Shown here in pieces: positions 24,501 through 34,963 of a DNA stretch of 35,935 nt (positions within the stretch are counted from its first letter, which is position 1; each line of letters starts with the position of its first letter). A model generated the notes under the pieces. The model was not told the DNA's origin, ran no database searches, and saw only the letters and a program-made list of their open reading frames with translations. The DNA is taken from contig RFHO01000043.1 in assembly GCA_003696385.1 (NCBI GenBank), positions 1 through 35,935 on the forward strand, given 5' to 3'. The stretch comes from Planctomycetota bacterium (lineage in GTDB: Bacteria > Planctomycetota > Planctomycetia > Planctomycetales > Planctomycetaceae). The position numbers were made by a program, and so were the translations under genes.

Positions 24501-26783
24501 ATGCAACACTTGGCCGACTGGCTCGTCCGACACCGCATAGCGATCGCGGTCGTCACCCTGGCACTGACCGCACCGCTGGCCATGCTCGGACGGCGCCTTG
24601 AATTCGATCGTTCGATCGAATCGCTCTACGCGGAAGACGACCCACACCTGCGGGATCTGCAACTCAGTCGCCGCGCGTTCGGCGGTGATGAATTCGTCAT
24701 CGTCGCCTGGAAACCGCCTCGGCTGTTCGAAGCCGACGGCCTCACCCTCACCGCCTCGGCCGCCGAAGACATCCGGTCCATGCGCGATGCTCTGGCGGAG
24801 ATTCCCGGTGTGCGCGCGACGCACGACCTCGCCGCCGCGCTTCGCTTCCCCTACCGCCGAGCGCACGTCAAGGAGCTGCTGCGCGGCATCCTGCTGGGCT
24901 ATGACGACCAGACGACCGCCGTAGTCGCATGGCTTGAGCCCGAGCGGGCGACACCCTCGGAGGCAGTCCCGCGCAGCGAAACGTTCCGCCGCATCCGTGC
25001 GCTGGCCGCGGCGCACGACCCGCCGGCGCAGGTGGCCGGTGAAGCCATTCAGGTTCACGACATGTTCCGCTACGTGGAAGAGGACGGAATGGTCCTGTTC
25101 CGCTGGTCGCTGCTGGCCCTTTCGGGCGTCATTCTGCTATTGCTGCGACGTATCCGTTGGGTCGTGCTCCCCGTCGCCGTGGTGCTGGTCACCGTCGCCT
25201 GGACGGAAGGTCTGCTTGTTCTCGCACGACTGAAGCTGAGCATGGTCAGCTCCATGCTCAACTCGCTGGTCACGATCATCGGTGTGGCGACGGTGATGCA
25301 CGCTGCAGTGCATTTCCGCGACCTGCAGGCAGAATCGGGGCTGACGCCCCCCGAAGCGGCACGCCGAACCCTGGCCGAACTGGCCGCTCCCGTCTTCTGG
25401 ACCTGTGCCACCACTGCCGTGGGCTTCCTGTCGCTGCTGTGCAGTGAAATCACACCCGTCCGCAGCTTTGGGACAATGATGGGATTGGCGAGCTTCCTGG
25501 TGTTCTTCGTTGCCATGACGATCTTGCCCAGCGGATTGTCCTGGCCGAGTGGCCATCTAACGCATCCCGCCGGACTGGAGGCCCGCATCGGCGGATGGCT
25601 GTCGCGGACCGCCGCCGGATCGTTGCGTCGGCCGGCACGCGTCTTGTTGGCGGCGTCGACCATTGTGATAGCGGCGCTCTGCGGACTGCCCCGATTGCAC
25701 GTGGAAACCGACTTCAGTCGCAACTTCCGCGAAAACAGCGAAATCGTCCGCGCCCTGAACTTCGTCGAAGACCGGCTGGGAGGGGCCGGAAGCTGGGAAG
25801 TCAACTTTGCCGCACCACGCGTGCTCGACGAGAACTATCTCGAACGCGTTCGCCAGACGACGGCCGCATTTCGCAGCGAGCTGGGCGGCCGCGGCCCCGG
25901 CCGAATCAGCAAGGTCGTCAGTCTGACCGACGGCCTGGATCTCGTGCCACGGATCCCCTTCGTCCTGAACTCGCTCCCCAAACGCCTGGCCGCTCTCGAC
26001 GCCCTGCAAGCCGGTTTCGTCCGGTCACTGTATGACGCAGACAGTGGTCGGATGCGCATCGTTTTGCGTTCCCGTGAACGGCAGCCGGCGGAGCTGAAGA
26101 ATCGGCTGATTGCTCAGGCTCAAGCGCTCGCGGCGACCCGACACCAGGACGTGCGCGTCACCGGTCTGTTCGTTCTGCTCGCGTTCCTGATCGAAAGCCT
26201 GTTGCGTGACCAGTTGCTCAGCTTTGTGATCGCCGTAGTCGGTGTCGGTCTGACGATGTCCGTCGCACTCCGCAGCATGCGACTGGGACTCGTGTCGCTG
26301 GCCCCAAATCTGTTGCCGATCGGGGCAGTCGTCGGCGTGATGGGGTGGGCGGACATCCCCGTCAACATCGCCACAGCCATGATCGCCAGCGTGTCGATGG
26401 GGCTGACCATCGACTCCACCATCCACTACCTGTGGCACTTCCGACGACTGATCCTGGCCGGTTACCGATTCGACAGAGCCGTCGCGGCCACACACGCAAC
26501 CGTCGGCCGAGCCCTGCTGTTCGCAAACCTGGCCCTCGTGGTCGGATTCAGCGTGCTGACGGCGTCCCACTTCGTCCCGCTCATCTACTTCGGCCTGCTC
26601 GTCAGTGCCGCCATCCTGGGCGGTCTGTTGAGCAACCTGTTTCTGCTCCCGGTGCTGCTCCACGTTCTGTACCCGGTCAACCGCGCCGACGATCTCTTCG
26701 ACGGCCTCTCGGAGCCGCCCGGCGGTTCCTCCGTGCGCCCACGTCTCCCTCGGCAGTCGACGGACGCGCCCAGCGGACGATGA
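24501..26783 (+). CDS. MMPL/RND-family exporter (hydrophobe/amphiphile exporter type)
   Basis: 760 residues with the RND plan in two related halves. A transmembrane helix near 12-30 is followed by a large outer loop (about 31-195), starting LEFDRSIESLYAEDDP. Several helices follow between about 200 and 345, then a helix near 381-398, a second outer loop starting VETDFSRNFRENSEI, and further helices to about 740. The first helix bundle contains SLVTIIGVATVMHAAVHF; the second contains MGLTIDSTIHYLWHFRR, which is the matching segment. Such proteins export lipids or hydrophobic compounds, or work with a protein-secretion or sterol-sensing partner; the substrate is unknown. No membrane fusion protein or outer-membrane factor lies next to it. 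The ATG at 24501 has only a weak GAGAG upstream. It ends 51 bases from the convergent nqrF. Confidence 0.9.
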   Translation: MQHLADWLVRHRIAIAVVTLALTAPLAMLGRRLEFDRSIESLYAEDDPHLRDLQLSRRAFGGDEFVIVAWKPPRLFEADGLTLTASAAEDIRSMRDALAEIPGVRATHDLAAALRFPYRRAHVKELLRGILLGYDDQTTAVVAWLEPERATPSEAVPRSETFRRIRALAAAHDPPAQVAGEAIQVHDMFRYVEEDGMVLFRWSLLALSGVILLLLRRIRWVVLPVAVVLVTVAWTEGLLVLARLKLSMVSSMLNSLVTIIGVATVMHAAVHFRDLQAESGLTPPEAARRTLAELAAPVFWTCATTAVGFLSLLCSEITPVRSFGTMMGLASFLVFFVAMTILPSGLSWPSGHLTHPAGLEARIGGWLSRTAAGSLRRPARVLLAASTIVIAALCGLPRLHVETDFSRNFRENSEIVRALNFVEDRLGGAGSWEVNFAAPRVLDENYLERVRQTTAAFRSELGGRGPGRISKVVSLTDGLDLVPRIPFVLNSLPKRLAALDALQAGFVRSLYDADSGRMRIVLRSRERQPAELKNRLIAQAQALAATRHQDVRVTGLFVLLAFLIESLLRDQLLSFVIAVVGVGLTMSVALRSMRLGLVSLAPNLLPIGAVVGVMGWADIPVNIATAMIASVSMGLTIDSTIHYLWHFRRLILAGYRFDRAVAATHATVGRALLFANLALVVGFSVLTASHFVPLIYFGLLVSAAILGGLLSNLFLLPVLLHVLYPVNRADDLFDGLSEPPGGSSVRPRLPRQSTDAPSGR

Positions 26784-26834
26784 GACCACCTCGGGGCGGC
26801 CCGGCACGACCGACGGGTGGGTCCGTCCCGCCAC

Positions 26835-28055
26835 TCAACCGCCGAAATCGTCGTACGCGATGTTCTCCGGCTCGACGCCCAGATCGTCGAGCATCTTCAG
26901 AACGGCCTGCAGCATGAGTGGCGGGCCGCAGATGTAGTACTCGCAGTCCTCAGGCGCGGGGTGGTCTTTCAAGTAATTGTCATAGACCACCTGGTGAATG
27001 AAGCCCGTCGGTCCGGTCCAGTTGTCTTCCGGCAACGGCTCAGAAAGCGCCACGTGAAACGAGAAGTTGGGAAATTCGCGAGCCAACGCTTCGAACTGAT
27101 CTTGATAGAACATTTCGCGAAGGCTGCGGGCCCCATACCAGTAGGACACCTTGCGCTTCGTCTTTCGGCGTTTGAACAATTCGAAGATGTGCGAACGCAG
27201 CGGCGCCATCCCCGCCCCACCTCCGATGTAAACCATCTCGTTATCGGTTTCCTTGATGAAGAAGTCGCCGAACGGTCCGGAAACAGTCACTTTGTCGCCC
27301 GGCTTCAGACTGAAAATGTACGACGAGCACTTTCCGGGGGGCGTCCCCTCAGGGGCCCTGGGAGGTGGCGTTGCGATCCGGACATTCAGCATGATGATGC
27401 CCTTCTCGTCCGGATAGTTTGCCATTGAATACGCCCGCTCGACCGGTTCGGTCGTGTGCGATTCCAGCCGCCACAGGTTGTACCGGTCCCAGTCCGGACG
27501 GTACTTTTCGTCAATGTCGAAGTCCGAAAACTTGATGTGATGCGGCGGACAGTAGACCTGAATGTACTGCCCGGGCTTGAAATCCATCTCTTCACCTGGA
27601 GGCAACTCGAATATGGTCTCCTTGATGAAAGTCGCCACGTTGCGATTGGAACGGACGGTGCAGACCCACCGGCGGGTCTCGAGTGCCTCGGGTGGCACTT
27701 CGATTTCCATATCCTGCTTGACCGCAACCTGACAGGACAGCCGATAGCCCATCCGCGCCTCGCGATTCGTGATATGGGCCCGCTCGGTGGGAAGCAGTTC
27801 GCCACCGCCCCGCAGGATCCGCACACGACACTGTCCGCAGGTTCCGGCCCCGCCGCATGCGGACGAAACATAGATGCCCTGGTCGGCAAGGACGTTCAGC
27901 AACTTCCCGCCTGCCGGAACTTCAAGATCCTTCTGCTGATTGACCTTGATATGGACCGTGCCGCTGGGTACGAGCTTGGCCTTGGCAGCCAGAATGATCG
28001 CCACGAGCGCCAGCACGATTCCGGTGAACATCACCACGCCGAAGACGACTTCCAT
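26835..28055 (-). CDS. nqrF: Na+-translocating NADH:quinone reductase subunit F (NqrF)
   Basis: NqrF takes electrons from NADH through FAD to a 2Fe-2S cluster and passes them into the membrane subunits. The 406-residue protein has an N-terminal membrane helix (3-24). A ferredoxin domain follows with cluster cysteines 67, 73, 76 and 108 ([11 protein letters not shown], then LSCQ). The FAD-binding motif is RAYSMANYP, the nucleotide-binding segment includes [18 protein letters not shown], and the C-terminus reads [31 protein letters not shown]. All are typical of the family. It is the last gene of the nqrABCDEF operon and lies 191 bases after nqrE, an unusually wide gap compared with the overlaps earlier in the operon. 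The ATG at 28055 has only a weak purine-rich site. Confidence 0.97.
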   Translation of the reverse strand: MEVVFGVVMFTGIVLALVAIILAAKAKLVPSGTVHIKVNQQKDLEVPAGGKLLNVLADQGIYVSSACGGAGTCGQCRVRILRGGGELLPTERAHITNREARMGYRLSCQVAVKQDMEIEVPPEALETRRWVCTVRSNRNVATFIKETIFELPPGEEMDFKPGQYIQVYCPPHHIKFSDFDIDEKYRPDWDRYNLWRLESHTTEPVERAYSMANYPDEKGIIMLNVRIATPPPRAPEGTPPGKCSSYIFSLKPGDKVTVSGPFGDFFIKETDNEMVYIGGGAGMAPLRSHIFELFKRRKTKRKVSYWYGARSLREMFYQDQFEALAREFPNFSFHVALSEPLPEDNWTGPTGFIHQVVYDNYLKDHPAPEDCEYYICGPPLMLQAVLKMLDDLGVEPENIAYDDFGG

Positions 28056-28246
28056 CTTGTAGTCTCGCTTTGATCGAGGAATTCTCCAGACAGCGGCCTA
28101 CCGCCGACGATCCCGATGCACCGCTGCGGAACAGGGGCCGCGGATCGGATGTGCCTAACCGCGGCGAACGAAAGGCCGACACGGAGGCATCAGCGGTTGC
28201 GGCGAGCTCTGCGTGGCGTGGCCGGGCGGCCCGCCTCTTGGCCCGG

Positions 28247-28861
28247 TCACAACTGAATGCCGCCAAATGCCATGAACGCCATGGCAATCAGACCCACCGT
28301 TATGAATGTAATACCGAGTCCCTGAAGGCCGGCCGGCACATCGCTGTACTTCAGCTTTTCCCGTACACCCGCCAGCACCGTGATCGCCATCGCCCAGCCC
28401 ACGCCAGACCCGAAGCCGTACGTGACGGCTTCGGGGAAGTTGTACTCGTTCTGAATCATCAGCAGCGTGCCGCCCAGGATCGCGCAGTTCACGGTGATCA
28501 GGGGCAGGAAAATGCCGAGCGTGTGGTACAGCCGCGGAAAGTAGCGGTCGAGCGCCATTTCGAGGATCTGTACCATCGCAGCGATGACGCCGATGTAGGT
28601 GATCAGACCGAGAAAACTGAGATCCAGCTCGGCGTATTGCTCACCCGCCCAGGCGAGCGCCCCCGGCCGAAGCAGGTATTGAAACAGCAGATTGTTGGTC
28701 GGCACCGTGATCCCCTGGATGATGATCACCGCCAGCCCCAATCCCATCGCTGTTCTGACGTCCTTCGACACGGCCAGAAACGTGCACATGCCGAGGAAGA
28801 AGGCCAGCGCCAGGTTCTCGATGAACACCGACTTCACGAACAGGCTGATATAGTGTTCCAT
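28247..28861 (-). CDS. nqrE: Na+-translocating NADH:quinone reductase subunit E (NqrE)
   Basis: A 204-residue integral membrane subunit with about six helices. With NqrD it forms a symmetric pair that holds an iron centre in the middle of the membrane. The expected cysteines are present: C26 in [10 protein letters not shown] and C126 in TVNCAILGG. The start [24 protein letters not shown] and the end [20 protein letters not shown] are family hallmarks. The ATG at 28861 is chosen from this alignment; the longer open frame upstream overlaps the gap and nqrD and is not similar to anything. The gene follows nqrD by 86 bases and is homologous to it, as in all Nqr and Rnf operons. Confidence 0.97.
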   Translation of the reverse strand: MEHYISLFVKSVFIENLALAFFLGMCTFLAVSKDVRTAMGLGLAVIIIQGITVPTNNLLFQYLLRPGALAWAGEQYAELDLSFLGLITYIGVIAAMVQILEMALDRYFPRLYHTLGIFLPLITVNCAILGGTLLMIQNEYNFPEAVTYGFGSGVGWAMAITVLAGVREKLKYSDVPAGLQGLGITFITVGLIAMAFMAFGGIQL

Positions 28862-28947
28862 CGTTCTTCTGCCCCGTGTGCCGGGCCGCCGGAGTGATCG
28901 GCGGCGGCGGGTGTTGGGATGAAGCGATTCGGTGGGTAGGACAATTG

Positions 28948-29568
28948 TCAGCTCTTGCCGACCTGTTCCGGTTTCCAGGTACGGATCGCCCAGATGATCA
29001 GTCCGATGAGGAAAAAGGCGCTCGGTGGAAGCAGCATCAAACCATTCGGGACATACCACCCGCCGTCACGTGCCAGCGGCAGCACTTCGACACCGTAAAT
29101 CCTTCCGCTGCCGAACAACTCACGAGTGATCCCGACGACCAGCAGAATGAAGCTGTAGCCCAGCCCGTTGCCGATGCCGTCCAGAAATGACAGCTTCACG
29201 TCGTGGTGCATTGCGTAACCTTCCGCTCGTCCCATCACGATGCAATTCGTGATGATCAGCCCCACGAAAACCGACAACTCCTTGCTGGCTTCGTACGCGA
29301 AGGCCTGCAGAACCTGATCGACGATGATCACCAGCGATGCGATGATCGTCATCTGCACGATGATCCGGATACTGCTCGGAATGTAGTGCCGGATCGCGGC
29401 GACAGCGGCGCTGGAGCAGCCGACGACCAGCGTCACCGCCACGGCCATCACCACTGACGTGTGCAGCTTGGTCGTGACGGCCAGAGCCGAACAGATGCCT
29501 AGCACCTGCAGCGCGATCGGGTTGTTGTCGAAGATCGGCGTCAGCAGGACGTCTTTAGGCTTTTCCAT
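28948..29568 (-). CDS. nqrD: Na+-translocating NADH:quinone reductase subunit D (NqrD)
   Basis: A 206-residue membrane subunit, partner of NqrE. The iron-centre cysteines are C26 in LGICSALAV and C109 in [12 protein letters not shown]. Other landmarks are [20 protein letters not shown] and the C-terminal [17 protein letters not shown]. Its start at 29568 lies 14 bases inside the end of nqrC, which indicates translational coupling. The amount of hydrophobic sequence fits six helices. The protein channels electrons across the membrane to the flavins of NqrC and NqrB during sodium pumping; this is established for the family, not shown by the sequence alone. Confidence 0.97.
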   Translation of the reverse strand: MEKPKDVLLTPIFDNNPIALQVLGICSALAVTTKLHTSVVMAVAVTLVVGCSSAAVAAIRHYIPSSIRIIVQMTIIASLVIIVDQVLQAFAYEASKELSVFVGLIITNCIVMGRAEGYAMHHDVKLSFLDGIGNGLGYSFILLVVGITRELFGSGRIYGVEVLPLARDGGWYVPNGLMLLPPSAFFLIGLIIWAIRTWKPEQVGKS

Positions 29569-30337
29569 CGTTGCGTTCCTGTTGCAACCGTTTCAGCAGC
29601 GGCCCGAAACCGTTCTCACCAAGCCAATAGTGGATTGCGTTCTGGACGCCCTTGGACGTAAACGTCGCTCCGGACAGAGCATCGATGTGACAGGGATCGT
29701 CGCTCGAACCGCCGCCTCCACCGGGTTTTTCCACACGGATGCAAACGCGGCCCGTTTCGTCGAAGGCCGTCTTCCCACGCCACTGCGCCCGCCATTTGGG
29801 GTTGTCGACCTCGCCCCCCAAACCGGGCGTTTCCTTGTGTTCATAGAAGCCCAGACCACGGATCGTCCGCAGATCGGCATCCAGCGCGATGAACCCATGC
29901 AGCACCGACCAGAGCCCCAGGCCACTGATGGGGAGCACGATCTGGTCCAACGAACCATCTTCATTGCGTACAAAGTAGACTTCCATGAATCGTGGGTGAC
30001 GCTTGATCCGCGCGATGTCCATGTCCGGTGGCAGGAAGATCATCTGGTCGGTGTCGATCGATTCTTCCTCCTCCTTGGGGACCAACGTGGCCTCCCGCTC
30101 CAGGTCCACCCAGCGGGTTTCGATCCGCTCGAACAGCCTCTCGATCTCCGCCTGCGAAGGGTGCGCGTCTTCGCCGATCAGGCCGGCCACGATCAGAATG
30201 TTGCGCATCTTGTCCAGCCGCCGCTGGGCGGCCTGCCGCGGGCGCAGGGCGACGGTCGTCGCCGACACCAGCAACGAACAGACCAGACAAAGCACGACGG
30301 CAACCGTAATCGTGCGACCGACGGTGTCACGTGGCAT
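29555..30337 (-). CDS. nqrC: Na+-translocating NADH:quinone reductase subunit C (NqrC)
   Basis: A 260-residue subunit with one N-terminal membrane helix (about 8-30) and an outer FMN-binding domain. The flavin attachment motif is [10 protein letters not shown] (219-228); by family knowledge FMN is joined to Thr 225 by the ApbE transferase. The [14 protein letters not shown] segment (169-181) is also typical. Just before the motif is a glycine-rich stretch, [12 protein letters not shown] (about 204-215), and an acidic stretch near 88-97 ([10 protein letters not shown]); both look like lineage-specific loops. The gene overlaps nqrB by 11 bases and nqrD by 14, so the three are probably translated in a coupled way. 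No apbE gene is in the window. Confidence 0.96.
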   Translation of the reverse strand: MPRDTVGRTITVAVVLCLVCSLLVSATTVALRPRQAAQRRLDKMRNILIVAGLIGEDAHPSQAEIERLFERIETRWVDLEREATLVPKEEEESIDTDQMIFLPPDMDIARIKRHPRFMEVYFVRNEDGSLDQIVLPISGLGLWSVLHGFIALDADLRTIRGLGFYEHKETPGLGGEVDNPKWRAQWRGKTAFDETGRVCIRVEKPGGGGGSSDDPCHIDALSGATFTSKGVQNAIHYWLGENGFGPLLKRLQQERNDGKA

Positions 30338-31559
30338 TGCGGGCCAGCCTTCGTTTGATGTTCGCCTGGACGACGAAATGGTCGATCACCGGAGCGAACA
30401 CGTTGCCGAACAGAATCGCCAACATGATCCCCTCCGGAAACGCCGGATTGATGACACGGATCAGGATCGTCATCACTCCGATCAGAATTCCGTAGAACCA
30501 TTTGCCCGTTTCGGTCATCGCGGCCGAAACCGGATCGGTGGCCATGAACACGGTCCCGAACGCGAATCCGCCGACGACCAGATGCCAATACGGCGGCATC
30601 CGGAACATCGCGTTGCTCTCGCTCCCGACCGCGTACAGGAAACCGGAAAAGCCCATCGCGCCGATCAGGACCGCCAGCATGATCCGCCAACTCCCCACGC
30701 CGGTGGCGATCAACAACACCGCCCCCAGCAGGCAGGCCAGCGTGGATGTCTCCCCCATCGAACCGGGCATGGTGCCGAGAAAAGCGTCCCACCAGGACAG
30801 ATTGTTCAGCACGGCTTGCATTCCCACTTGTGGGTTCGCAGAGGCCAGAACCCCCAGCGGCGTCGCACCGCTGAAACCGTCCACGGCAGGTACGGCGGTC
30901 CAGATCGCATCACCGACCATCGACGGTGCATAGGCGAAGTACAGGAACGCCCGACCGGTCAACGCAGGGTTCAGGAAATTCCGTCCCGTTCCTCCGAAAA
31001 CTTCCTTGCCGATCACCACCCCGAAACTGATTCCCAGTGCCGCCTGCCACAAGGGAATCGTGGGCGGTAGCGTAAGCGGAAACAGAACTCCGGTTACCAG
31101 GAACCCCTCGTTGACCTCGTGTCCCCGCACGCTCGCGAAGAGCAGTTCCCACAGCCCGCCCACTACATTACAGACCACGTAAACGGGCAGGAAATACAAC
31201 GCGCCGTGCACGATGTTCGACCACCAGCTCTGCGGGTCGTATCCGGACCCCAGAGCGGCGATCACGCTCCCCCGCCATCCCGGAGCCGAACTCAGGTGCA
31301 GCTCCTGCATGGCGAGATTGGCCTGCAAACCGGTGTTCCACATCGCCATGTAGATGCACGGCAAAAGCGCAACGACAACGGTGATCATCATCCTTTTCAG
31401 GTCCATGCCGTCGCGCACGTGAGACGGCCCGGAGGTCACCTCGTCAGGCGTATACAGGAACGTGTCGATGGCCTCGTACAGCGGGTACAACCGCTGCAGC
31501 TTTCCGCCTTTGACGAACAACGGCTTGACAGCGTCCAGCACGCGGCGAATCGGCTGCAT
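30327..31559 (-). CDS. nqrB: Na+-translocating NADH:quinone reductase subunit B (NqrB)
   Basis: A 410-residue integral membrane subunit that carries covalent FMN and forms much of the sodium pathway. The flavin attachment motif is [10 protein letters not shown] (227-236), with Thr 233 the expected FMN site. Other landmarks are [68 protein letters not shown]-like [12 protein letters not shown], and a C-terminal [16 protein letters not shown]. The ATG at 31559 is preferred, with AAGGG upstream at normal spacing; the frame extends 31 codons further, including another ATG ten codons upstream (31589), but the family N-terminus fits 31559. It follows nqrA by 151 bases and overlaps nqrC. Confidence 0.97.
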   Translation of the reverse strand: MQPIRRVLDAVKPLFVKGGKLQRLYPLYEAIDTFLYTPDEVTSGPSHVRDGMDLKRMMITVVVALLPCIYMAMWNTGLQANLAMQELHLSSAPGWRGSVIAALGSGYDPQSWWSNIVHGALYFLPVYVVCNVVGGLWELLFASVRGHEVNEGFLVTGVLFPLTLPPTIPLWQAALGISFGVVIGKEVFGGTGRNFLNPALTGRAFLYFAYAPSMVGDAIWTAVPAVDGFSGATPLGVLASANPQVGMQAVLNNLSWWDAFLGTMPGSMGETSTLACLLGAVLLIATGVGSWRIMLAVLIGAMGFSGFLYAVGSESNAMFRMPPYWHLVVGGFAFGTVFMATDPVSAAMTETGKWFYGILIGVMTILIRVINPAFPEGIMLAILFGNVFAPVIDHFVVQANIKRRLARNAT

Positions 31560-31710
31560 GGTTTCAGCACCCTTTGTCTGTCGTTCCATACCCGCGGGCG
31601 CGGTTGACAGCAATCGCATCGCTCGGAACGGGCCGTCCCAATGCTTCTGCAACCCGAAGCGAGCGGAGAGGACGGAAAGCTCGAAAAAGCGAATCGATCG
31701 AAAGGACGAA

Positions 31711-33066
31711 TCAGCCTTCCTTTTCGTACCGTTCCAGTACCTGCCTCAGGAGCGGGCCATACTCCATCTTGCCGGGACACGCAAAGGTGCACAAAGCCAG
31801 GTCTTCTTCGTCCAGTTCCAGAGCTCCCAGGGCCACGGCCTGTTCGACGTCGCCGACCAGGAGTGCCCGCAGCAGGAACGTCGGCAGGATGTCCAACGGC
31901 ATCACTTTTTCGTACATCCCGATCGGCACCATCGCCCGCTTGCTGCCGTTCTGCGAAGTCGTGAAGTCGAAACGCCTTCCGCGAGCGAACCACGCCGAGG
32001 CGAAAACCGGTTTGATCGAAAACATGTCCATGCCGGGACGCAACCAGCCCAGAAACCGACGCGGGGCTCCCTCGCGCAACACCGAAATCTGATTGTGAAA
32101 CCGTCCCAGAAACGCCAACGGCCCGGTGGCCGTCCGTCCGGACAGCACCGAGCCGCTGATCACGCGGTGGTGCCCGGGTTTGAGCTCCCCGGCGGTCAGG
32201 GTCTCCGTGCATGCTCCCAGGCGCGTCCGCAACAACCGCGGTCGTTCGACCGACGGTCCCGCCAGACTGATCACACGTTCCACCGGCACCACGCCGGTCT
32301 CGAAGAAACGTCCGACGTCGCAGACGTCCTGGTAACCGATGTACCACACCGTCTTGTGCTCGGACACCGGATCCAGAAAGTGAATGTGCGTCCCCGGCAA
32401 ACCCGCCGGATGTGGGCCCGTGAACCGGCTGTGCGTCACGAACCGCAGGTCGGTCCCGGGAATCGCGCTGTCCGCGTCCGTGCAGAGAAAGACGCGTCCT
32501 TCGGTCAGATGCTGCAGCACATGAAGCCCGCGGACAAAGTCCCGTTCTCGCTCCTGAAGGGTCAATCGTGGCGGCGGAGCCAGAGGGTTGGTATCCATCG
32601 CCGTGACGAACAGTGAATGCGGCGTGCTGCCCGGCACAGGCGTCTTGCTGTACGGTCGTGTCCGCAGAGCCGTCCACAGGCCCGACGCCACCAGCGCACC
32701 GGTCACCTCTTCCCGAGTCAGCGCGTCCAGGTCGGTCTTGCGGGGCAACTCGAAGGCCACCGGATCCTCATCAAGCTGCGGATCGACTTCGATCACCAGC
32801 GACAGAAATCTCCGCTTGGCACCGCGGTTGATCTCCCGCACGGTCCCGCCGGCGGGCGCTGTGAACACCACCTCCGGATTCTTCCGGTCTGCGAACAGGC
32901 GTTGACCGCGGCGCACGCGGTCGCCGACCTGGACCTCCAGTGCCGGCTTCATCCCGTTGTAGTCCGGTCCGAGCACGGCGACACGGCTCACGGACCGCGC
33001 CGGCTCGATCGACTCCGACGGTTCGCCGGTGATCGGCAGATCCAAACCCCTGGTAATGCGAATCAT
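31711..33066 (-). CDS. nqrA: Na+-translocating NADH:quinone reductase subunit A (NqrA)
   Basis: The 451-residue peripheral subunit, implicated in quinone binding, is the first gene of the operon. The start [16 protein letters not shown] is the family hallmark, followed by a barrel-sandwich segment ([30 protein letters not shown] in outline), FPRKTD-like [16 protein letters not shown], and [14 protein letters not shown]. The C-terminal part holds MLPLDILP-like [23 protein letters not shown], and its [16 protein letters not shown] is the Cys-containing tail seen in this family. The ATG at 33066 has AGGTGG upstream; the longer open frame is not similar to NqrA. The 358 bases before it separate it from lpdA and should hold the operon promoter. 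Confidence 0.97.
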   Translation of the reverse strand: MIRITRGLDLPITGEPSESIEPARSVSRVAVLGPDYNGMKPALEVQVGDRVRRGQRLFADRKNPEVVFTAPAGGTVREINRGAKRRFLSLVIEVDPQLDEDPVAFELPRKTDLDALTREEVTGALVASGLWTALRTRPYSKTPVPGSTPHSLFVTAMDTNPLAPPPRLTLQERERDFVRGLHVLQHLTEGRVFLCTDADSAIPGTDLRFVTHSRFTGPHPAGLPGTHIHFLDPVSEHKTVWYIGYQDVCDVGRFFETGVVPVERVISLAGPSVERPRLLRTRLGACTETLTAGELKPGHHRVISGSVLSGRTATGPLAFLGRFHNQISVLREGAPRRFLGWLRPGMDMFSIKPVFASAWFARGRRFDFTTSQNGSKRAMVPIGMYEKVMPLDILPTFLLRALLVGDVEQAVALGALELDEEDLALCTFACPGKMEYGPLLRQVLERYEKEG

Positions 33067-33424
33067 CGAGCGCCACCTGTGCTTCCGCCGCGTTCCCCGC
33101 CCGCCTCGCGGGCTGCGAGACCGACGGTCCACGGACATTGCAGACGCCAGAAACAATGGGGACAACGCCACGCGGTCCGTGGGTTTGGCCCCGGCATGTG
33201 GCCCCGCACGCGGTCCCCGCACGGCGGTCGCTCAGAAGACCGCCGGCGACTCACGAAAGAAATCTCACGCCTTCGGCCATCGCCGAAACAGCCGCGTCAG
33301 CGAAAAACGGCCGCATTGTAGTGACCACCTTCGCCTTTTGTAGTGAAGCGAAGGGGCCGAACCCGGAACCCGCCGCCACTCTGTTCCGGCCCGCCGTCGT
33401 CCGGCCAGCGGGGTCCCGCCAGCG
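33067..33424. promoter_or_regulatory. 358-base gap between lpdA and nqrA
   Basis: No gene is seen here. The gap lies after the stop of lpdA and before nqrA, all on the minus strand. Its notable content is a compact group of repeats at 33316-33354 about 250 bases before the nqrA start. On the minus strand TACAAT (33315-33320) resembles a -10 box, with only a weak -35 candidate. The nqr promoter is most likely in this gap. Confidence 0.45.
33316..33354 (-). repeat. Direct repeat TCACTACAA x2 overlapping an inverted repeat
   Basis: On the minus strand TCACTACAA occurs twice, at 33338-33346 and 33316-33324, with a 22-base period, close to two helical turns. Overlapping it, CCTTCGC (33328-33334) and GCGAAGG (33348-33354) form a seven-pair stem whose 13-base loop contains one repeat copy. 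The arrangement could be an operator for nqrA or a structure at the end of the lpdA transcript. Confidence 0.4.
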
Positions 33425-34846
33425 TCAGCTTCGCGGCCGATACACGTGTGTCGGGACGCCGAAAATCCCCTCAGCCGCCTCCATCAACGTCTCCGCCAGC
33501 GTCGGGTGGGCGTGGATCGTGTCGGAGATGTCACGGGCTTCCACGCCCATTTCGACGGCCAGTGCCGCTTCGGCGATCAACTCGCCGGCTCCCACGCCGA
33601 CAATCCCCACACCCAACACCCGTTCGGTGTCGGGATCGACCAGAACTTTGGTCATCCCTTCGGGCCGGCCGATGCTTTGTGCCCGTCCGCTGGCCGCCCA
33701 GGGAAACCGCGACACCTTCACCGCAATGCCCCGCCGCCGGGCCTCGGTCTCGGTGAGGCCGACCCACGCGACTTCGGGATCGGTGAACACCACCGCGGGA
33801 ATTGCGCGATTGTCGAACGCGGCCGGTTCACCCGCGAGCGCATCGACGGCCACATGCGCCTCCCGCGTGGCCTTGTGCGCCAACATCGGCTGGCCGGCGA
33901 CGTCACCGATGGCGAAAATGTGCCTCTGTGTGGTTCGACGCTGCTCGTCGACGACGACGAACCCCTGAGGATCCACCTGTACTCCGGCAGCGTCCAATCC
34001 CACGTCCTCGGTGTTCGGCCGACGCCCGATCGCGATCAGCACACGATCGAAAACCTGCCGTTCCACGGTCCCGTCGCTTTCCAGCTTGGCACCCACTCCC
34101 GCGGCCTGCGAAGACAGCGACAGAACCTTCGTGTCGCAACGGATCGCATGAAACAGACTCTCCAGCCGCCGTTGCAACGGCCGTACCAGATCCCGATCCG
34201 CACCGGGCAGCAGCCCGGACGTCATTTCCACCACGGTGACCCGGCTGCCCAGCGCAGCGTACACGCTTCCCATTTCCAGGCCGATGTATCCGCCGCCGAC
34301 GACCAGCAATCGTCGCGGGACGTCGGCCAGCTGCAAAGCGCCGGTCGAGTCCATCACCCGCGGGTCATCCAGCCGAAACGCCGCCGGAATCGTGGGGCGC
34401 GAGCCGGTCGCCACGATCGCATGTTCAAACTCCAGCCGCGACCGGGAACCGTCCGGATGCGTCAATTCCAGGTGACGGGGATCCACGAACCGCGCTCTCG
34501 CCTGCACGTAGCGGACGCCGCGCTTCTCGGCCAACTGTCGGATCCCGCCAGTGAGCTTCGTAACCACGCTGTCCTTCCATGCCCGGATCTTCTCCACATC
34601 CAACCGTGGCGGGCCGAAGAAGACTCCGCAATCGGCCACCTCGTTGGCTTCGTGGATCAACCGGGCCAGGTGCAACAATGCCTTGGAGGGGATGCAGCCA
34701 CGGTGCAGACACACCCCACCCGGAATCGGCTCGTCGTTGACCAGCGTCACTTCGATGCCCTTGTCGGCCGCGGCGAACGCCGCCGGATAGCCCCCGGGCC
34801 CCGCTCCGATCACCACCAATTGTGTCGAATCGTCTGAATGCGTCAT
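33425..34846 (-). CDS. lpdA: Dihydrolipoamide dehydrogenase (E3)
   Basis: E3 reoxidises the dihydrolipoyl groups of a 2-oxoacid dehydrogenase complex and makes NADH. The 473-residue flavoprotein has an N-terminal FAD motif VVIGAGPGGYPAA (11-23) and the redox disulfide GGVCLHRGCIPSKALL (C46, C51). It also has the NAD-binding LLVVGGGYIGLEMGSVYAALG, the second FAD motif RHIFAIGDVAG, and the C-terminal catalytic pair in HAHPTLAETLMEA (H447, E452). His-Arg between the cysteines replaces the commoner Asn-Val (CLNVGC), a mild variation. The ATG at 34846 has AAGGA close upstream; the frame continues 33 codons without similarity. It lies 117 bases after the acyltransferase gene, so both belong to one complex. 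Confidence 0.96.
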   Translation of the reverse strand: MTHSDDSTQLVVIGAGPGGYPAAFAAADKGIEVTLVNDEPIPGGVCLHRGCIPSKALLHLARLIHEANEVADCGVFFGPPRLDVEKIRAWKDSVVTKLTGGIRQLAEKRGVRYVQARARFVDPRHLELTHPDGSRSRLEFEHAIVATGSRPTIPAAFRLDDPRVMDSTGALQLADVPRRLLVVGGGYIGLEMGSVYAALGSRVTVVEMTSGLLPGADRDLVRPLQRRLESLFHAIRCDTKVLSLSSQAAGVGAKLESDGTVERQVFDRVLIAIGRRPNTEDVGLDAAGVQVDPQGFVVVDEQRRTTQRHIFAIGDVAGQPMLAHKATREAHVAVDALAGEPAAFDNRAIPAVVFTDPEVAWVGLTETEARRRGIAVKVSRFPWAASGRAQSIGRPEGMTKVLVDPDTERVLGVGIVGVGAGELIAEAALAVEMGVEARDISDTIHAHPTLAETLMEAAEGIFGVPTHVYRPRS

Positions 34847-34963
34847 CTGTCCTTCGTTCTGGAAACGTCGTGCACGTGAGCACATGGTGCGCGACCGGCC
34901 GTCGGTCGCGATCCCCGAATCCCGACGGATGCGCAAGCCGCGCACCGAAACCGTCCGTCTTCA

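Noticed and set aside
26812-26827. GACGG/CCGTC hairpin between the exporter and nqrF
   Set aside because: Only five pairs, no T tract; too weak to call a terminator despite the convergent position.
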